Assembly (NCBI GenBank): GCA_965145485.1
Contig: CBCTCU010000027.1
Coordinates: 1 to 42,050 of the forward strand
Reading direction: 5' to 3'
DNA length: 42,050 nucleotides
DNA from: CABQCM01 sp965145485
Lineage (GTDB): Bacteria; Bacillota; Clostridia; Oscillospirales; Acutalibacteraceae
This document shows, one piece after another, positions 15,834 to 24,454 of the stretch; within the stretch, counting starts at the first letter, position 1; each line of letters begins with the position of its first letter. Below the pieces are notes generated by a model that was given only the letters and a program-made list of their open reading frames with translations, was not told the DNA's origin and ran no database searches. Position numbers and translations under genes: made by a program.

Positions 15834-18824
15834 TTAAGAAACCGTTTGCCGGTACTTCACCGTCAAGTTGCGGATACCGGCCCCATACGCCTTGGTCGGA
15901 TCGGTATTGGACAGGCGAATATACATCGTCTGCGCCTCATCGTCAGGGCTGAAGACCGACAACGTTACCCGGTTGGTGGTCCTGTCGGTATATTCCGAGC
16001 TCACATCGCGGTAATCGTACACCTTGGTCCAATTTTCATTGTCATTGGAAACCTCGATCACGTAGTTGTAAAACACCTCCAGATCGGCATAGGCGCCCGC
16101 ATATTCGGTGCGGTCGATCTGGTAGGTCAAGGTCCCGTTATACTCGCAATAACGGTAAGCGCGCGTGGCGGTGCCGTGGTCTTCCAGAAGGAACTCGGCA
16201 TCCTCGCCGTCCTCATTGGTCGCCACCGTCAGCTCGGCTATCGTGTAATCCGGCGTGGTTTCGACGGGAGTGTCGCCCCATTCCACCTCGACGGTCAAGG
16301 TATCGGCCGAGTCGTGATTAATCTGAATGAGCAAAGAGGAGGTCTCGTTATCCCAAAGGGTAATCACATCGCCAAAACGGGTGCCATCCTCCTTGGTCAC
16401 GGTGACATTCCGGGGATATTTCCCATTGCCAAGCAGGCGGGCCGATGTCGTCGAGCCCTGCGGGCCATAGAGGGAATAGGTGGTTTTATCCGCGGTCTCT
16501 ACCACTTCGCCCTGCATGCTCCCGCCTGCATGGGCAAAACGGGGGATATCCGACTCCAGCAGAGAGGAGATGTCCATCAGCAGTGCGGAGGAATCGGCCT
16601 CCATCACCTTCTCGGTCAGAACGGGAAGCTCGCTGTCAAAAATATCGATGAAGTTACCCGTCAGGGTCTCCCCTTCGGCCAGGGTTTCAGCGGCGATAAA
16701 GTCCCCGCGCTGGATCGCCATAAGGTTGGATTCGACATAGTCGGTATCGGTATATCGAACAGCATATTGAACCAGATCGACCATTTTCTGCGCGCCGTCC
16801 GTCGCGGAATAGGTCGACGAGGGCAAGCCCACCGCAAGCACGCGGCCGCTGCCAACCTCCGCTTCAAACCCGATATTTTCCCCGGAGCTAACCAGCAGGG
16901 GAGAAATACCGTCGCCCGAATAACACTGAATAAAGCTGTCGCCAAGCAGCACCGTATCGGAAAACGCCTCGCCGTACCCGCTGGCGCCGACCCACTCGAG
17001 AGCGTCGATGTATTCAAAGGTCTCAATGGTCACGTCCAGATCGAGATGCTCGAACAGATTGGCGGTGGGGGTGGTATTCTTCTCAGCCCACCATTCGGTC
17101 GACACGCCGGTGCTGTAGCCATCGTTCCCGCCCACATACAGCAGCACACCGCCGTCTTTGACCCAGTCGGCAATGGCTACGTTGGTCTCCTCGCTCAGGG
17201 GCTTCATGATGTCATAAGCGACCACCAGCACCTTGACCCCCTCGAGGTCCTCCTTGGTCTTGACGTTGTCAAGCGAGGTGATGGTGATGGGCAGCCCCTT
17301 TTCAAGCAGGGGCAGGGTGAGGCCATAGAAGCCCTGGTTGGTGTTGTTCATCGGCATATCGGTACCGCCGCCATACTGCCAGCTAAGGCTGTCGGAGATC
17401 GCCACCGAGATGCCCGGCGTACCGGCGTACAGGGTGGATTCGCGGCCAGCCATGAGAGGCAGGGTGTTGAACACGCTCATTTGCAGGGTGCGGTAATGCG
17501 ACGGCACGTCGGCGGTAAAGCTGCGGTCCAGCCAGAGGGTTTCCTCATAGCGGAACACATCCTGCTGCAAAAGCTGGGCGACGAGGGTCTTTTTATAGGT
17601 ATCCTCATAGTAATCCCACGAAGCGTCGGCATAATCGGCGTATGGGTCGGAAAGGGTAAAGAGCATCTGATCCTCGCCCACCGCGTCGACGTAGGAGGCA
17701 TAGCCGATGTAGCCCGACTCAAACCGGCGGGTGACGCTCTGGCCATTATAGTTGACAGGCACGGCCACCGTATTGCTCCAGGTCTGGCCAATCATACCGT
17801 CCATACCCTCAAGCGCGCCGTAGTGGCTAACCCCGGCGATAATACCGATGGAGTTATAGCTGAGTACGCTGTGGGTAGCGACCACGACCTTTACCTCGGG
17901 GAAAGCTTCCTTGGTGCGGGTAATGAGGGTGCTCAAAAACCGCTCCCAGAGATAAACCTTGAGCTTGCAGCTCATATACATGGCCTCGGCAGAAGAGGTT
18001 TGATCCTGCCACGCCTCGTCATAATACGCCTGCCATTCATCCTTAAAGGCCTGCGAATAACCGCAGCTGCGCCAGATTTCCGGCTCCTCAAGGACCACCA
18101 TGGAGATGGGATAGTTCTCACAATGGTGTTTGATGATTTCCCACTTGTAGTTGATGAAATTCTCGGTGGGGATGATGTAAGGCACGCCGTTGGGCTCAAT
18201 GCGCTCCCCGCTGGCAACGCGCTGAAGCTCGTAGTCAAAATCGCCGCCATACTCATTGAGATATTCCGCCTGATTGACCGCACGGTTGGCCGAGAGCATC
18301 AGGTCGATGGTACGGTCGCCGCCGTTCTGCGTCCAGGAATCGAGCAGTGCGTCGGAGGAATGGACGTTGTCGGCATAGACCATGACCGAGTCGGAATACA
18401 CATCGTAGCTCTCGCTGTAGTTCCCGGCGTTCTGGTAAGTGGTGATGATGCCGTCGTAATCGTACTCTTCCTTATACTGGGCATAAGCGGCCTTGCCCGT
18501 CCAGGGATTGGTATCGGTATCCTTCTCTGCCGGGAATCGGCTGATCAGCTGAACCGAATATTGCAAAATCAGCAAAGCGTCGTTTGCATTGACTTCCCCC
18601 TCGCCGCTGACGTCGGCACACAAAAGCTTCTCCGACGACAAGGTGGTAAGATTCACCGAGTACTGGAGCACAAGCAGAGCGTCTGCCGCATCGATCGCAT
18701 TGTCGTCGTTGACATAGCCGTAAGCGACTGGATCCGCCGCCACGGGCAGGATTCCTGCGGTAGCGGTGACCAACAAAACGGTCAACAACAGCAAGGATAA
18801 AAATCTGCGTATGGATTTGTTCAT
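15834..18824 (-). CDS. Large secreted protein with N-terminal dockerin, putative glycoside hydrolase
   Basis: 996 residues. Signal peptide about 1-30 (MNKSIRR, a hydrophobic core, cleavage near VAA-DP). Residues about 35-98 are a type I dockerin: two repeats with NDDNAIDAADALLVLQYSV and SGEGEVNANDALLILQYSV, the second ending in ISRFP. Dockerins bind cohesins through calcium, so the protein probably joins a scaffold or the cell surface. About 110-480 has features of a barrel-type hydrolase (SMVVLEEPEIW with E246, E247, E249; WERFLSTLITRTKEAFPEVKVVVATHS; GMIGQTWSN). About 575-620 looks like a Rossmann/trimerisation-type domain (VKVLVVAYDIMKPLSEE, WVKDGGVLLYVGG). The C-terminus (about 880-996) resembles a discoidin-like beta-sandwich (NYVIEVSNDNENWTKVYDY). 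I cannot name a GH family. Start ATG 18824 follows AGGAGG; the promoter is at 18873-18901. Confidence 0.85.
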   Translation of the reverse strand: MNKSIRRFLSLLLLTVLLVTATAGILPVAADPVAYGYVNDDNAIDAADALLVLQYSVNLTTLSSEKLLCADVSGEGEVNANDALLILQYSVQLISRFPAEKDTDTNPWTGKAAYAQYKEEYDYDGIITTYQNAGNYSESYDVYSDSVMVYADNVHSSDALLDSWTQNGGDRTIDLMLSANRAVNQAEYLNEYGGDFDYELQRVASGERIEPNGVPYIIPTENFINYKWEIIKHHCENYPISMVVLEEPEIWRSCGYSQAFKDEWQAYYDEAWQDQTSSAEAMYMSCKLKVYLWERFLSTLITRTKEAFPEVKVVVATHSVLSYNSIGIIAGVSHYGALEGMDGMIGQTWSNTVAVPVNYNGQSVTRRFESGYIGYASYVDAVGEDQMLFTLSDPYADYADASWDYYEDTYKKTLVAQLLQQDVFRYEETLWLDRSFTADVPSHYRTLQMSVFNTLPLMAGRESTLYAGTPGISVAISDSLSWQYGGGTDMPMNNTNQGFYGLTLPLLEKGLPITITSLDNVKTKEDLEGVKVLVVAYDIMKPLSEETNVAIADWVKDGGVLLYVGGNDGYSTGVSTEWWAEKNTTPTANLFEHLDLDVTIETFEYIDALEWVGASGYGEAFSDTVLLGDSFIQCYSGDGISPLLVSSGENIGFEAEVGSGRVLAVGLPSSTYSATDGAQKMVDLVQYAVRYTDTDYVESNLMAIQRGDFIAAETLAEGETLTGNFIDIFDSELPVLTEKVMEADSSALLMDISSLLESDIPRFAHAGGSMQGEVVETADKTTYSLYGPQGSTTSARLLGNGKYPRNVTVTKEDGTRFGDVITLWDNETSSLLIQINHDSADTLTVEVEWGDTPVETTPDYTIAELTVATNEDGEDAEFLLEDHGTATRAYRYCEYNGTLTYQIDRTEYAGAYADLEVFYNYVIEVSNDNENWTKVYDYRDVSSEYTDRTTNRVTLSVFSPDDEAQTMYIRLSNTDPTKAYGAGIRNLTVKYRQTVS

Positions 18825-18872
18825 TTTTCTCCTCCTGACCGGATAGTAAGAATATACTTTTGGACAAGTTGC

Positions 18873-18901
18873 ATTATAGCAGCTTTTCACAAAAGTGTCA
18901 A
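18873..18901 (-). promoter_or_regulatory. Consensus promoter of the dockerin gene
   Basis: On the minus strand: perfect TTGACA (18901-18896), 17-bp spacer, perfect TATAAT (18878-18873), about 50 bp before the ATG at 18824. A perfect match to the vegetative consensus suggests strong basal transcription. Confidence 0.9.
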
Positions 18902-19089
18902 CCAAACCGAAGCAAAAAGCACGGCAGAAACAAATGGTATTGTATTCACAAATACTGTACGACGGTATGAATTCACTGATTTGCGATACGAGCAGCGCTA
19001 TTCCATTGCACCCGAATCGGCCAGGTGGTTTTCCTTTTCCGGCCATATTACTGCTGTCAGTTAATCCATCTATCTTACAAATTAGCATA

Positions 19090-19119
19090 TTGACAAGCAT
19101 GCCGAAAATGCAGTATATT
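19090..19119 (+). promoter_or_regulatory. Promoter of the first tandem membrane protein
   Basis: TTGACA (19090-19095), 18-bp spacer, TATATT (19114-19119), about 80 bp before the ATG at 19202. The rest of the 18825-19201 gap holds only this and the divergent dockerin promoter. Confidence 0.75.
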
Positions 19120-19201
19120 TCTATGTAAGTGTTTCCCATTTCAATCCATACATAGTTGCTGTTTCCCATAACGGCGTTGCACCGGCGAAAGGAGAAAAGC
19201 A

Positions 19202-19813
19202 ATGAGCATCTGGGGATTTGTCATGTTAGCGGGGATTGTTGTGAGTGTGGTTCTCACCCTACGGCTGAAGTCGGCCAAAAGCGGGTGGTTCCTTTTCATT
19301 TTATATCTCCTGATGTTACCCTTCTTCGCCCTTGCTGCTCTACTCTCAGAATCGTTGTTTTTCTTTTTTGTTATTTTGGCCTCACCCGTGGTGATTGGTA
19401 TCATTGTACTGATCCTTCGGATATGTCGTATCGGGGAATACGAACCGGATCAATCCAGGCCCTACAAACTAGCTCTTTGTGCCGTACTTGCAGTACTTTT
19501 GCTCTATTTGGAGGGCTTCAACGGCATCGAGACCTTTGACCGCCCCAGCCAATTTTTCCAAATAAAGACCCAGATCGGCATGGGGCATTGGATTCCCTAT
19601 CGCCTTGATCAAACCGAATCCATCAAGGGCACTGACCACGCGCGATATATAGGACCACCCGTTTTTATCAAACACAATACAACATTCTTTTCTTTATTCT
19701 TTACTGCATATGATTTGTATTATCACGACGGCCAATTGTATTATACCTATTGGGATGATACAAATATTCCATACTCCAAATGGGGAGAAAAACTGGATGT
19801 AGGCTCCGTGTAA
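19202..19813 (+). CDS. Membrane protein of unknown function, tandem paralogue A
   Basis: 203 residues; family not recognised. About four hydrophobic helices in the first ~115 residues (MSIWGFVMLAGIVVSVVLTL, a Phe/Leu-rich pair, then LALCAVLAVLLLYLEGF). A soluble C-terminal part follows with ETFDRPSQFFQIKTQIGMG, IKGTDHARYIGPP, YDLYYHDGQLYYTYW and SKWGEKL. ATG 19202 follows GAAAGGAG by 7 bases. A close paralogue lies 199 bp downstream with its own promoter, so the two are separate transcripts. The codon and base composition is more AT-rich than the neighbouring housekeeping genes, compatible with acquisition. Confidence 0.8.
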   Translation: MSIWGFVMLAGIVVSVVLTLRLKSAKSGWFLFILYLLMLPFFALAALLSESLFFFFVILASPVVIGIIVLILRICRIGEYEPDQSRPYKLALCAVLAVLLLYLEGFNGIETFDRPSQFFQIKTQIGMGHWIPYRLDQTESIKGTDHARYIGPPVFIKHNTTFFSLFFTAYDLYYHDGQLYYTYWDDTNIPYSKWGEKLDVGSV

Positions 19814-19817
19814 ACTT

Positions 19818-19869
19818 CATCGCCTACCGTCGTTTCAGTTGGATGCGGCGGTAGGCGGTTGATGTTTTT
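19818..19869 (+). terminator. Terminator after paralogue A
   Basis: CGCCTACCG (19821-19829) pairs with CGGTAGGCG (19849-19857); GTTGATGTTTTTA follows. Confidence 0.75.
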
Positions 19870-19870
19870 A

Positions 19871-19899
19871 TTGACAAAATCAATGCCACGCAATATAAT
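19871..19899 (+). promoter_or_regulatory. Perfect consensus promoter of paralogue B
   Basis: TTGACA (19871-19876), 17-bp spacer, TATAAT (19894-19899), immediately after the terminator of paralogue A and about 113 bp before the ATG at 20013. Confidence 0.9.
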
Positions 19900-20012
19900 T
19901 CAATTAGTTCCATTTCAGGATATTACTGTTGATCCATGCGCCTAGCCACGTGGTCGCCCTATGGCTACCCAATCAAGTTACCACCATCCTTTTCAACAGG
20001 GGGCAGGAACAA

Positions 20013-20627
20013 ATGAGTATCTGGGGATTTGTCATGTTAGCGGGGATTGTTGTGAGCGTGGTTCTCACCCTACGGCTGAGGTCGGCCAAAAGCGGGTGGC
20101 TCCTTTTCATCCTCTATCTGCTTACGGTGCCATTTCTCGCTATCGTTGCTCTATTCTTGGAGCATCTTGTTCTGTTTTTCTTGATCTTGGGATTGCCTCT
20201 GTTGATAGGTATCATCCTTTTTATTCTTTGGTTTTGCAATGTAGAGGAGTACCGTATAGTAAAGGCAATCCGATCCAGGGCATTCAAGCTGGGCGTCTGC
20301 GCGGTTTTGGCGGTATTTTTGCTCTATCTGGAGGGCTTCAACGGCATCGAGACTTTCAACCGCCCCAGCCAATTTTTCCAAATAAAGACCCAGATCGGCA
20401 TGGGGCATTGGATCCCCTATCGCCTTGAGCAAACCAAATCCATCAAGGGCACTGACCACGCGCAATATGTAGGACCACCCGTCAATAGCAGAGATAGTTC
20501 ATGGTTCTATATTAGCTTTTACGATTTATATTACCATGACGGTGAGTTATATTATACCCGTTGGTACAACGAATACCATGTTCCATATTCCAAATGGGGA
20601 GAAAAACTGGCTCCAAGCTATTCATAA
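20013..20627 (+). CDS. Membrane protein of unknown function, tandem paralogue B
   Basis: 204 residues; same architecture as the upstream paralogue. The first ~36 residues and the block from LYLEGFNGIETF through HWIPYR to IKGTDHA are nearly identical in the two copies. The second and third helices (about 37-80) and the segment after VGPPV differ strongly. That mosaic pattern suggests gene conversion in the shared blocks or diversifying change in the others (inference). Function unknown; family not recognised. The ATG at 20013 has only a weak site (GGGGGCAGG). AT-richer than the surrounding genes. Confidence 0.8.
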   Translation: MSIWGFVMLAGIVVSVVLTLRLRSAKSGWLLFILYLLTVPFLAIVALFLEHLVLFFLILGLPLLIGIILFILWFCNVEEYRIVKAIRSRAFKLGVCAVLAVFLLYLEGFNGIETFNRPSQFFQIKTQIGMGHWIPYRLEQTKSIKGTDHAQYVGPPVNSRDSSWFYISFYDLYYHDGELYYTRWYNEYHVPYSKWGEKLAPSYS

Positions 20628-20632
20628 GCTTC

Positions 20633-20680
20633 ACCGCCTCCTTCGCGTCCTATGGATGTAATGGCAGGCGGTTGTTTTTT
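20633..20680 (+). terminator. Probable terminator after paralogue B
   Basis: ACCGCCT (20633-20639) pairs with AGGCGGT (20666-20672) and TGTTTTTT follows. The 26-base loop is long, so confidence is moderate. Its layout mirrors the terminator after paralogue A. Confidence 0.6.
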
Positions 20681-20830
20681 CGCGTTCGGTTTTGCAATGA
20701 TAACCATTACGGGCATTGGAGTCCTCAAAGCCATCGTCAGGTTATATTGGGAAGGGAGACCAGACTAATTCTTTCATCCCAGAACGTCCGGCTATCGGAA
20801 TATCGCCTACTCGAACCGACTGCCGGCCGG

Positions 20831-21748
20831 TCAAGGCAACGTATTGCCGGCGGATAGATAGATATCATACCACTCTTTGCGCGTAAGGCACAGACTGCTG
20901 GCACGGCAGATATCGATCAGCCGCTCGAGATTGGTCGTGCCGATGACCGGCTGGAAACCCGCCGGGTGGCGCAGCAGCCAGGCGATGACAATGGCGGTGG
21001 CGCTGACGCCGTAACGGGAGGCCACCTCTCCAACCACCCGGTTGAGCTCGGGGAATTTATCGCTACCCAAAAAGACCCCCTCAAAAAATCCGTACTGGAA
21101 GGGCGACCAGGGTTGGATGGTAATATTGGACAAGCGGCAAAAATCCAGAATTCCGCCGTCGTGGTCAATGGAAGCAGCATTCTCCATATTCACATTCAGT
21201 CCGCTTTTTATCATACCGGAATTGGTGATGCTCAACTGAAGCTGGTTGGCGACCAGAGGCTGCTTTAAATATTTTTGCAGCAAAAGGATCTGACCGGAAT
21301 GATGGTTGGACACGCCGAAATAGCGCACCTTACCGCTCTCGTGAAGCCGGTCAAAGGCATCGGCCACCTCCTCCGGGTCGCAAAGCGCGTCCGGCCGGTG
21401 GAGCAGCAGCACGTCGAGATAGTCGGTGCCCAGCCGCTCTAAAATGCCGTCGACCGACGAGAGGATATGTTCGCGGGAAAAATCGTACATTCCCTGCCGG
21501 ATTCCGCACTTGGACTGGAGGATGATTTTTTCCCTGCGGTCGTCGGTCATGCGATACGCCTTGGAAAAGAGCCGCTCGCACTCCCCTCCCCCATAAATAT
21601 CTGCATGATCGAAAAAATTGGCGCCCTGCTCGATGGCCGTCTCAATCAGCCGGGCGGCCTCGTTTTGTGACAGGGCATTGATGCGCATACATCCCACCGC
21701 GATGGTGGGAACCATCAGGCCGCTTGGCCCAAGGGGTATCTGTCTCAT
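20831..21748 (-). CDS. Aldo/keto reductase
   Basis: 305 residues, an NAD(P)H-dependent TIM-barrel oxidoreductase. The catalytic tetrad is complete: D47 and Y52 (FFDHADIYGGGECE), K80 (LQSKCGI), H117 (LLLHRPD). FGVSNH, VANQLQLS, IQPWSPFQYG and the cofactor loop PVIGTTNLERL are typical. It most resembles the YdhF-type reductases of enteric bacteria; the substrate cannot be told from sequence. ATG 21748 follows AGAAAGGATG by about 7 bases. It is downstream of the ABC operon but separated by a terminator. Confidence 0.92.
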   Translation of the reverse strand: MRQIPLGPSGLMVPTIAVGCMRINALSQNEAARLIETAIEQGANFFDHADIYGGGECERLFSKAYRMTDDRREKIILQSKCGIRQGMYDFSREHILSSVDGILERLGTDYLDVLLLHRPDALCDPEEVADAFDRLHESGKVRYFGVSNHHSGQILLLQKYLKQPLVANQLQLSITNSGMIKSGLNVNMENAASIDHDGGILDFCRLSNITIQPWSPFQYGFFEGVFLGSDKFPELNRVVGEVASRYGVSATAIVIAWLLRHPAGFQPVIGTTNLERLIDICRASSLCLTRKEWYDIYLSAGNTLP

Positions 21749-21931
21749 TCAAAGTCATCCTTTCTTTTGGTATCTTAAATGCCGAATATACACACTGCGG
21801 CGATGCCTACGCGAAAGGAGCCGGCAGCCGGCGTTCGCTGATCCGAGGGGGGCAACCGTCCTTTCATCAAGTCCCTCTTATGCCTTAATTTTATACCATA
21901 TCCCGCCAAAAGGTTTGTGAACACAAGGAAA

Positions 21932-21965
21932 ACTCCTCCCCCGCAGCACCCTGCGGAGGAGGAGT
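21932..21965 (-). terminator. Terminator of the ABC exporter operon
   Basis: On the minus strand ACTCCTCCTCCGCAG, GGTG loop, CTGCGGGGGAGGAGT (one wobble pair), then TTTTCCTT. It starts 6 bp after the permease stop at 21971. Confidence 0.88.
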
Positions 21966-21970
21966 CGCCA

Positions 21971-23518
21971 TCAGATATCCCTCCGGCAAAACGAATCCTT
22001 GGCGATATAGAGCATACAGATGCAAAGTACGGCAAGGTAACACAAGGAAAACACAAGGCTGGTGCCGGTGCTGGCCGTGCCCATGCCCATCATACTGTTT
22101 ATCATATTGTTCACACCCGAATAGGGGAAAAACCTGCTGCTCAACGACAGGTTGGAGAAGGGCAGGAAATCGATCCATTCGCCGCGGAAAAGCTGCGTCA
22201 CCATAGCCGTCGCCATGCTGCCGCCAAAGTAGACGCCTATGGCGATGCCAACCGAAGCGGCCGTATTGCGGGTGATGATCGAGAGCATGAAGGCAAAGAG
22301 CATAAACACAATGACGTCGATAAACTGCACAAAGGCGTCGGCAAGCAGGTACAACAAGGCGTGAATCTCCATCGCCTGGCCGCCCGAGGCGGTCACATAG
22401 GGCTGGAAGCTGTCTAGCCCAAACCAGACGGCCGACGAAACGACCGACACAACATACAGAATCAGGGTTGCGAGTATCCCTACGGTCAGAAGGGAAAGCA
22501 GCTTTGCCAAAAAGATCTTCCACCGCTTGGTGGGGGAGATGATCAGCGACTTGATGGTTCCGCTCGACATCTCCTGAGAGACGCTGCCGCCGGCGAGAAT
22601 CATCATAAGGATCGCAACCAGGAAAATGCCAAAGGAGAAGAGCACCGAGGTGCCCGCAGTCTTCACCAGGCCGTCGACCGAGTTAATATTAAAAGTAAGG
22701 CCGTTTTCCAGCCGGTATACCTGCACGGCGATGTCATTTTCCAGTTCTTCACGCTCGTCGGCACTGAGCAGGGCGGGAGTATCGCCAGTGAAATCGACAT
22801 TATAGATCAGCGAACGCTTTTCCGCCTCAATCTGACTAAGGCTCGATTCAATCGGCTGGGGACGCTCGCCCTGAGGATCCACCTTCAGGCGCAGCTCGTT
22901 GAGGGAAATGAGCATGGCCTTTTCCTCATCGCTGATGGTGGTATCCTCCTGAACGATGCGGTTTTGCAAGTCGAGATAGCTGGCATAATCCTTGTTGTCC
23001 AGCGCCGTGGTTAACAGGGCCAGATACTCCTCCGCCTTTTTGAGCTGCTTGGCCGACTCCACATCGCTGGCCGGCGCATCCCGTAGCGCTTCGATCTCAA
23101 ACTGGTACTCAATGTATTCGTTGAGCGCTAAGATCTCAAAGGGATCGTTATAGTTGTAATATATCAAAATATCCCGTTTGAGAGCCTCCTCATACAAAGC
23201 GACCTGCTTTTCCGCTTCGGTAATCTGTGACTCCAGCCGCGCCCGGGCAGTCTCGTCCTGAGTGGAAGCGAGCTGGCTGCGATAGGATTCCAGATCCCCC
23301 CGGTACTGTGCAAGGGAATCCTCCATATTCTGCCGGGCATACGTCGCGTAGTCCGTTTCGGCCTGAACCTCATAGCCCTGCTCGATCGAGGAGGACATCT
23401 TCATCAGCCCGGCGATGCCAAACACGCCGACCACCATGATGCCGAGGATGACCCACACACTCACCTTGCGGACAATTTTGATCATTTCATTGTGATACAA
23501 AGCGGCGATCTTACGCAA
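21971..23518 (-). CDS. ABC-2 type transporter permease with large extracytoplasmic coiled-coil domain
   Basis: 515 residues. One helix near the N-terminus (about 19-36), then about 220 residues outside the membrane rich in Glu, Gln, Ala and Leu with coiled-coil character (ARQNMEDSLAQYR, ESQITEAEKQVALYEEAL), then about five or six C-terminal helices beginning near SVLFSFGIFLVAILMMIL. SQEMSSGTIKSLIISPTKR is a signature stretch of ABC-2 permeases. The start is TTG 23518 after AAGGGAGGG, overlapping the ATPase stop by 8 bp, which indicates coupling. The partner ATPase is directly upstream. Substrate unknown; the form is like bacitracin/lantibiotic-type exporters. Confidence 0.88.
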   Translation of the reverse strand: MRKIAALYHNEMIKIVRKVSVWVILGIMVVGVFGIAGLMKMSSSIEQGYEVQAETDYATYARQNMEDSLAQYRGDLESYRSQLASTQDETARARLESQITEAEKQVALYEEALKRDILIYYNYNDPFEILALNEYIEYQFEIEALRDAPASDVESAKQLKKAEEYLALLTTALDNKDYASYLDLQNRIVQEDTTISDEEKAMLISLNELRLKVDPQGERPQPIESSLSQIEAEKRSLIYNVDFTGDTPALLSADEREELENDIAVQVYRLENGLTFNINSVDGLVKTAGTSVLFSFGIFLVAILMMILAGGSVSQEMSSGTIKSLIISPTKRWKIFLAKLLSLLTVGILATLILYVVSVVSSAVWFGLDSFQPYVTASGGQAMEIHALLYLLADAFVQFIDVIVFMLFAFMLSIITRNTAASVGIAIGVYFGGSMATAMVTQLFRGEWIDFLPFSNLSLSSRFFPYSGVNNMINSMMGMGTASTGTSLVFSLCYLAVLCICMLYIAKDSFCRRDI

Positions 23519-24437
23519 TGGAATTCCCTCCCTTCGTGATGTTGAGGAAGGCGTCCTCCAAAGACGCCTCGCTGCGCGCAATGCCGTTGACCGGCACGCC
23601 GCCGGACACCAGCAAGGCGGTAACCTCGGCTACCCGGTCGTGCTCGATGGCGATGACGATATGATCCTCCCCAAGAGTGTGCACACAGCCCGCAAAGTGT
23701 TGCGAGAGGATATCCGCCGCCTTTTGAATCTGGGGCGTATCGATGCGGTAAAATTCTCCGCCGGTCGCCTGGGTCTTAAGCTCTTCCATTTCCTTGACGC
23801 CCAGCAAAACCCCTTTGTCAATAATGGCCACCCGGTCGCACATCAGCTCCATCTCGCTGAGCATGTGGCTCGAGACGATGACAGCGACCCCCTCCTGATG
23901 TGCCAGGCGCTTGAAGATATCGCGCAACTCGCGGATGCCGCTCGGGTCGAGGCCGTTGGTCGGCTCATCCAGAATGAGCACCCTGGGCCGGTGCACCAGC
24001 GCCTGGGCGAGGCCCACCCGCTGCTTCATACCAAGGGAATAACGCTTGACCTTATCGTCGATGCGCTCGGTCATGCCGACAAGAGCCGTCACCTCGTCAA
24101 TGCGATGACGGTCCAGCTTGTTGTGAAGCCGGGCATACATTTCCAGATTTTTGCGGCCGCTGAGATTTTTGTACATCTCGGGATTTTCCACAATGCCGCC
24201 CAGACGGGACATGGCGCCCTCATAATCCTTTTTCACGTCAATCCCGTCGATGATGACCTCGCCGCTATCGATGCGCAAAAATCCCATGACCATCTTGATG
24301 GTCGTGGTCTTTCCCGCGCCATTGGGGCCGAGGAAGCCAAACACCTCGCCGGGATAGACGTCAAAAGACAGATCGTGGATGATCCGACGCTTGCCAAAGC
24401 TTTTATTGATATGGCGTAAGGATAAAACCGGTTCCAT
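23511..24437 (-). CDS. ABC transporter ATP-binding protein
   Basis: 308 residues. Walker A GPNGAGKT (37-44), Q-loop region GGIVENPEMYKNLSG, signature YSLGMKQR (133-140), Walker B VLILDEPT (153-160), and the switch His in VSSHMLSEME. The C-terminal ~80 residues form the accessory domain common in BcrA/CcmA-like exporter ATPases. ATG 24437 follows AGGGGTGG by about 5 bases. It sits between the membrane-anchored protein (17 bp upstream) and the permease (8-bp overlap), so the three form one operon. Confidence 0.93.
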   Translation of the reverse strand: MEPVLSLRHINKSFGKRRIIHDLSFDVYPGEVFGFLGPNGAGKTTTIKMVMGFLRIDSGEVIIDGIDVKKDYEGAMSRLGGIVENPEMYKNLSGRKNLEMYARLHNKLDRHRIDEVTALVGMTERIDDKVKRYSLGMKQRVGLAQALVHRPRVLILDEPTNGLDPSGIRELRDIFKRLAHQEGVAVIVSSHMLSEMELMCDRVAIIDKGVLLGVKEMEELKTQATGGEFYRIDTPQIQKAADILSQHFAGCVHTLGEDHIVIAIEHDRVAEVTALLVSGGVPVNGIARSEASLEDAFLNITKGGNSIA

Positions 24438-24454
24438 CGCTGCCACCCCTTTCA

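Noticed and set aside
15846..18800. 984-codon open frame on the plus strand
   Set aside because: It is exactly antisense to the dockerin protein gene, which has a signal peptide, dockerin, consensus promoter and SD site. Long antisense frames are expected at this GC content.
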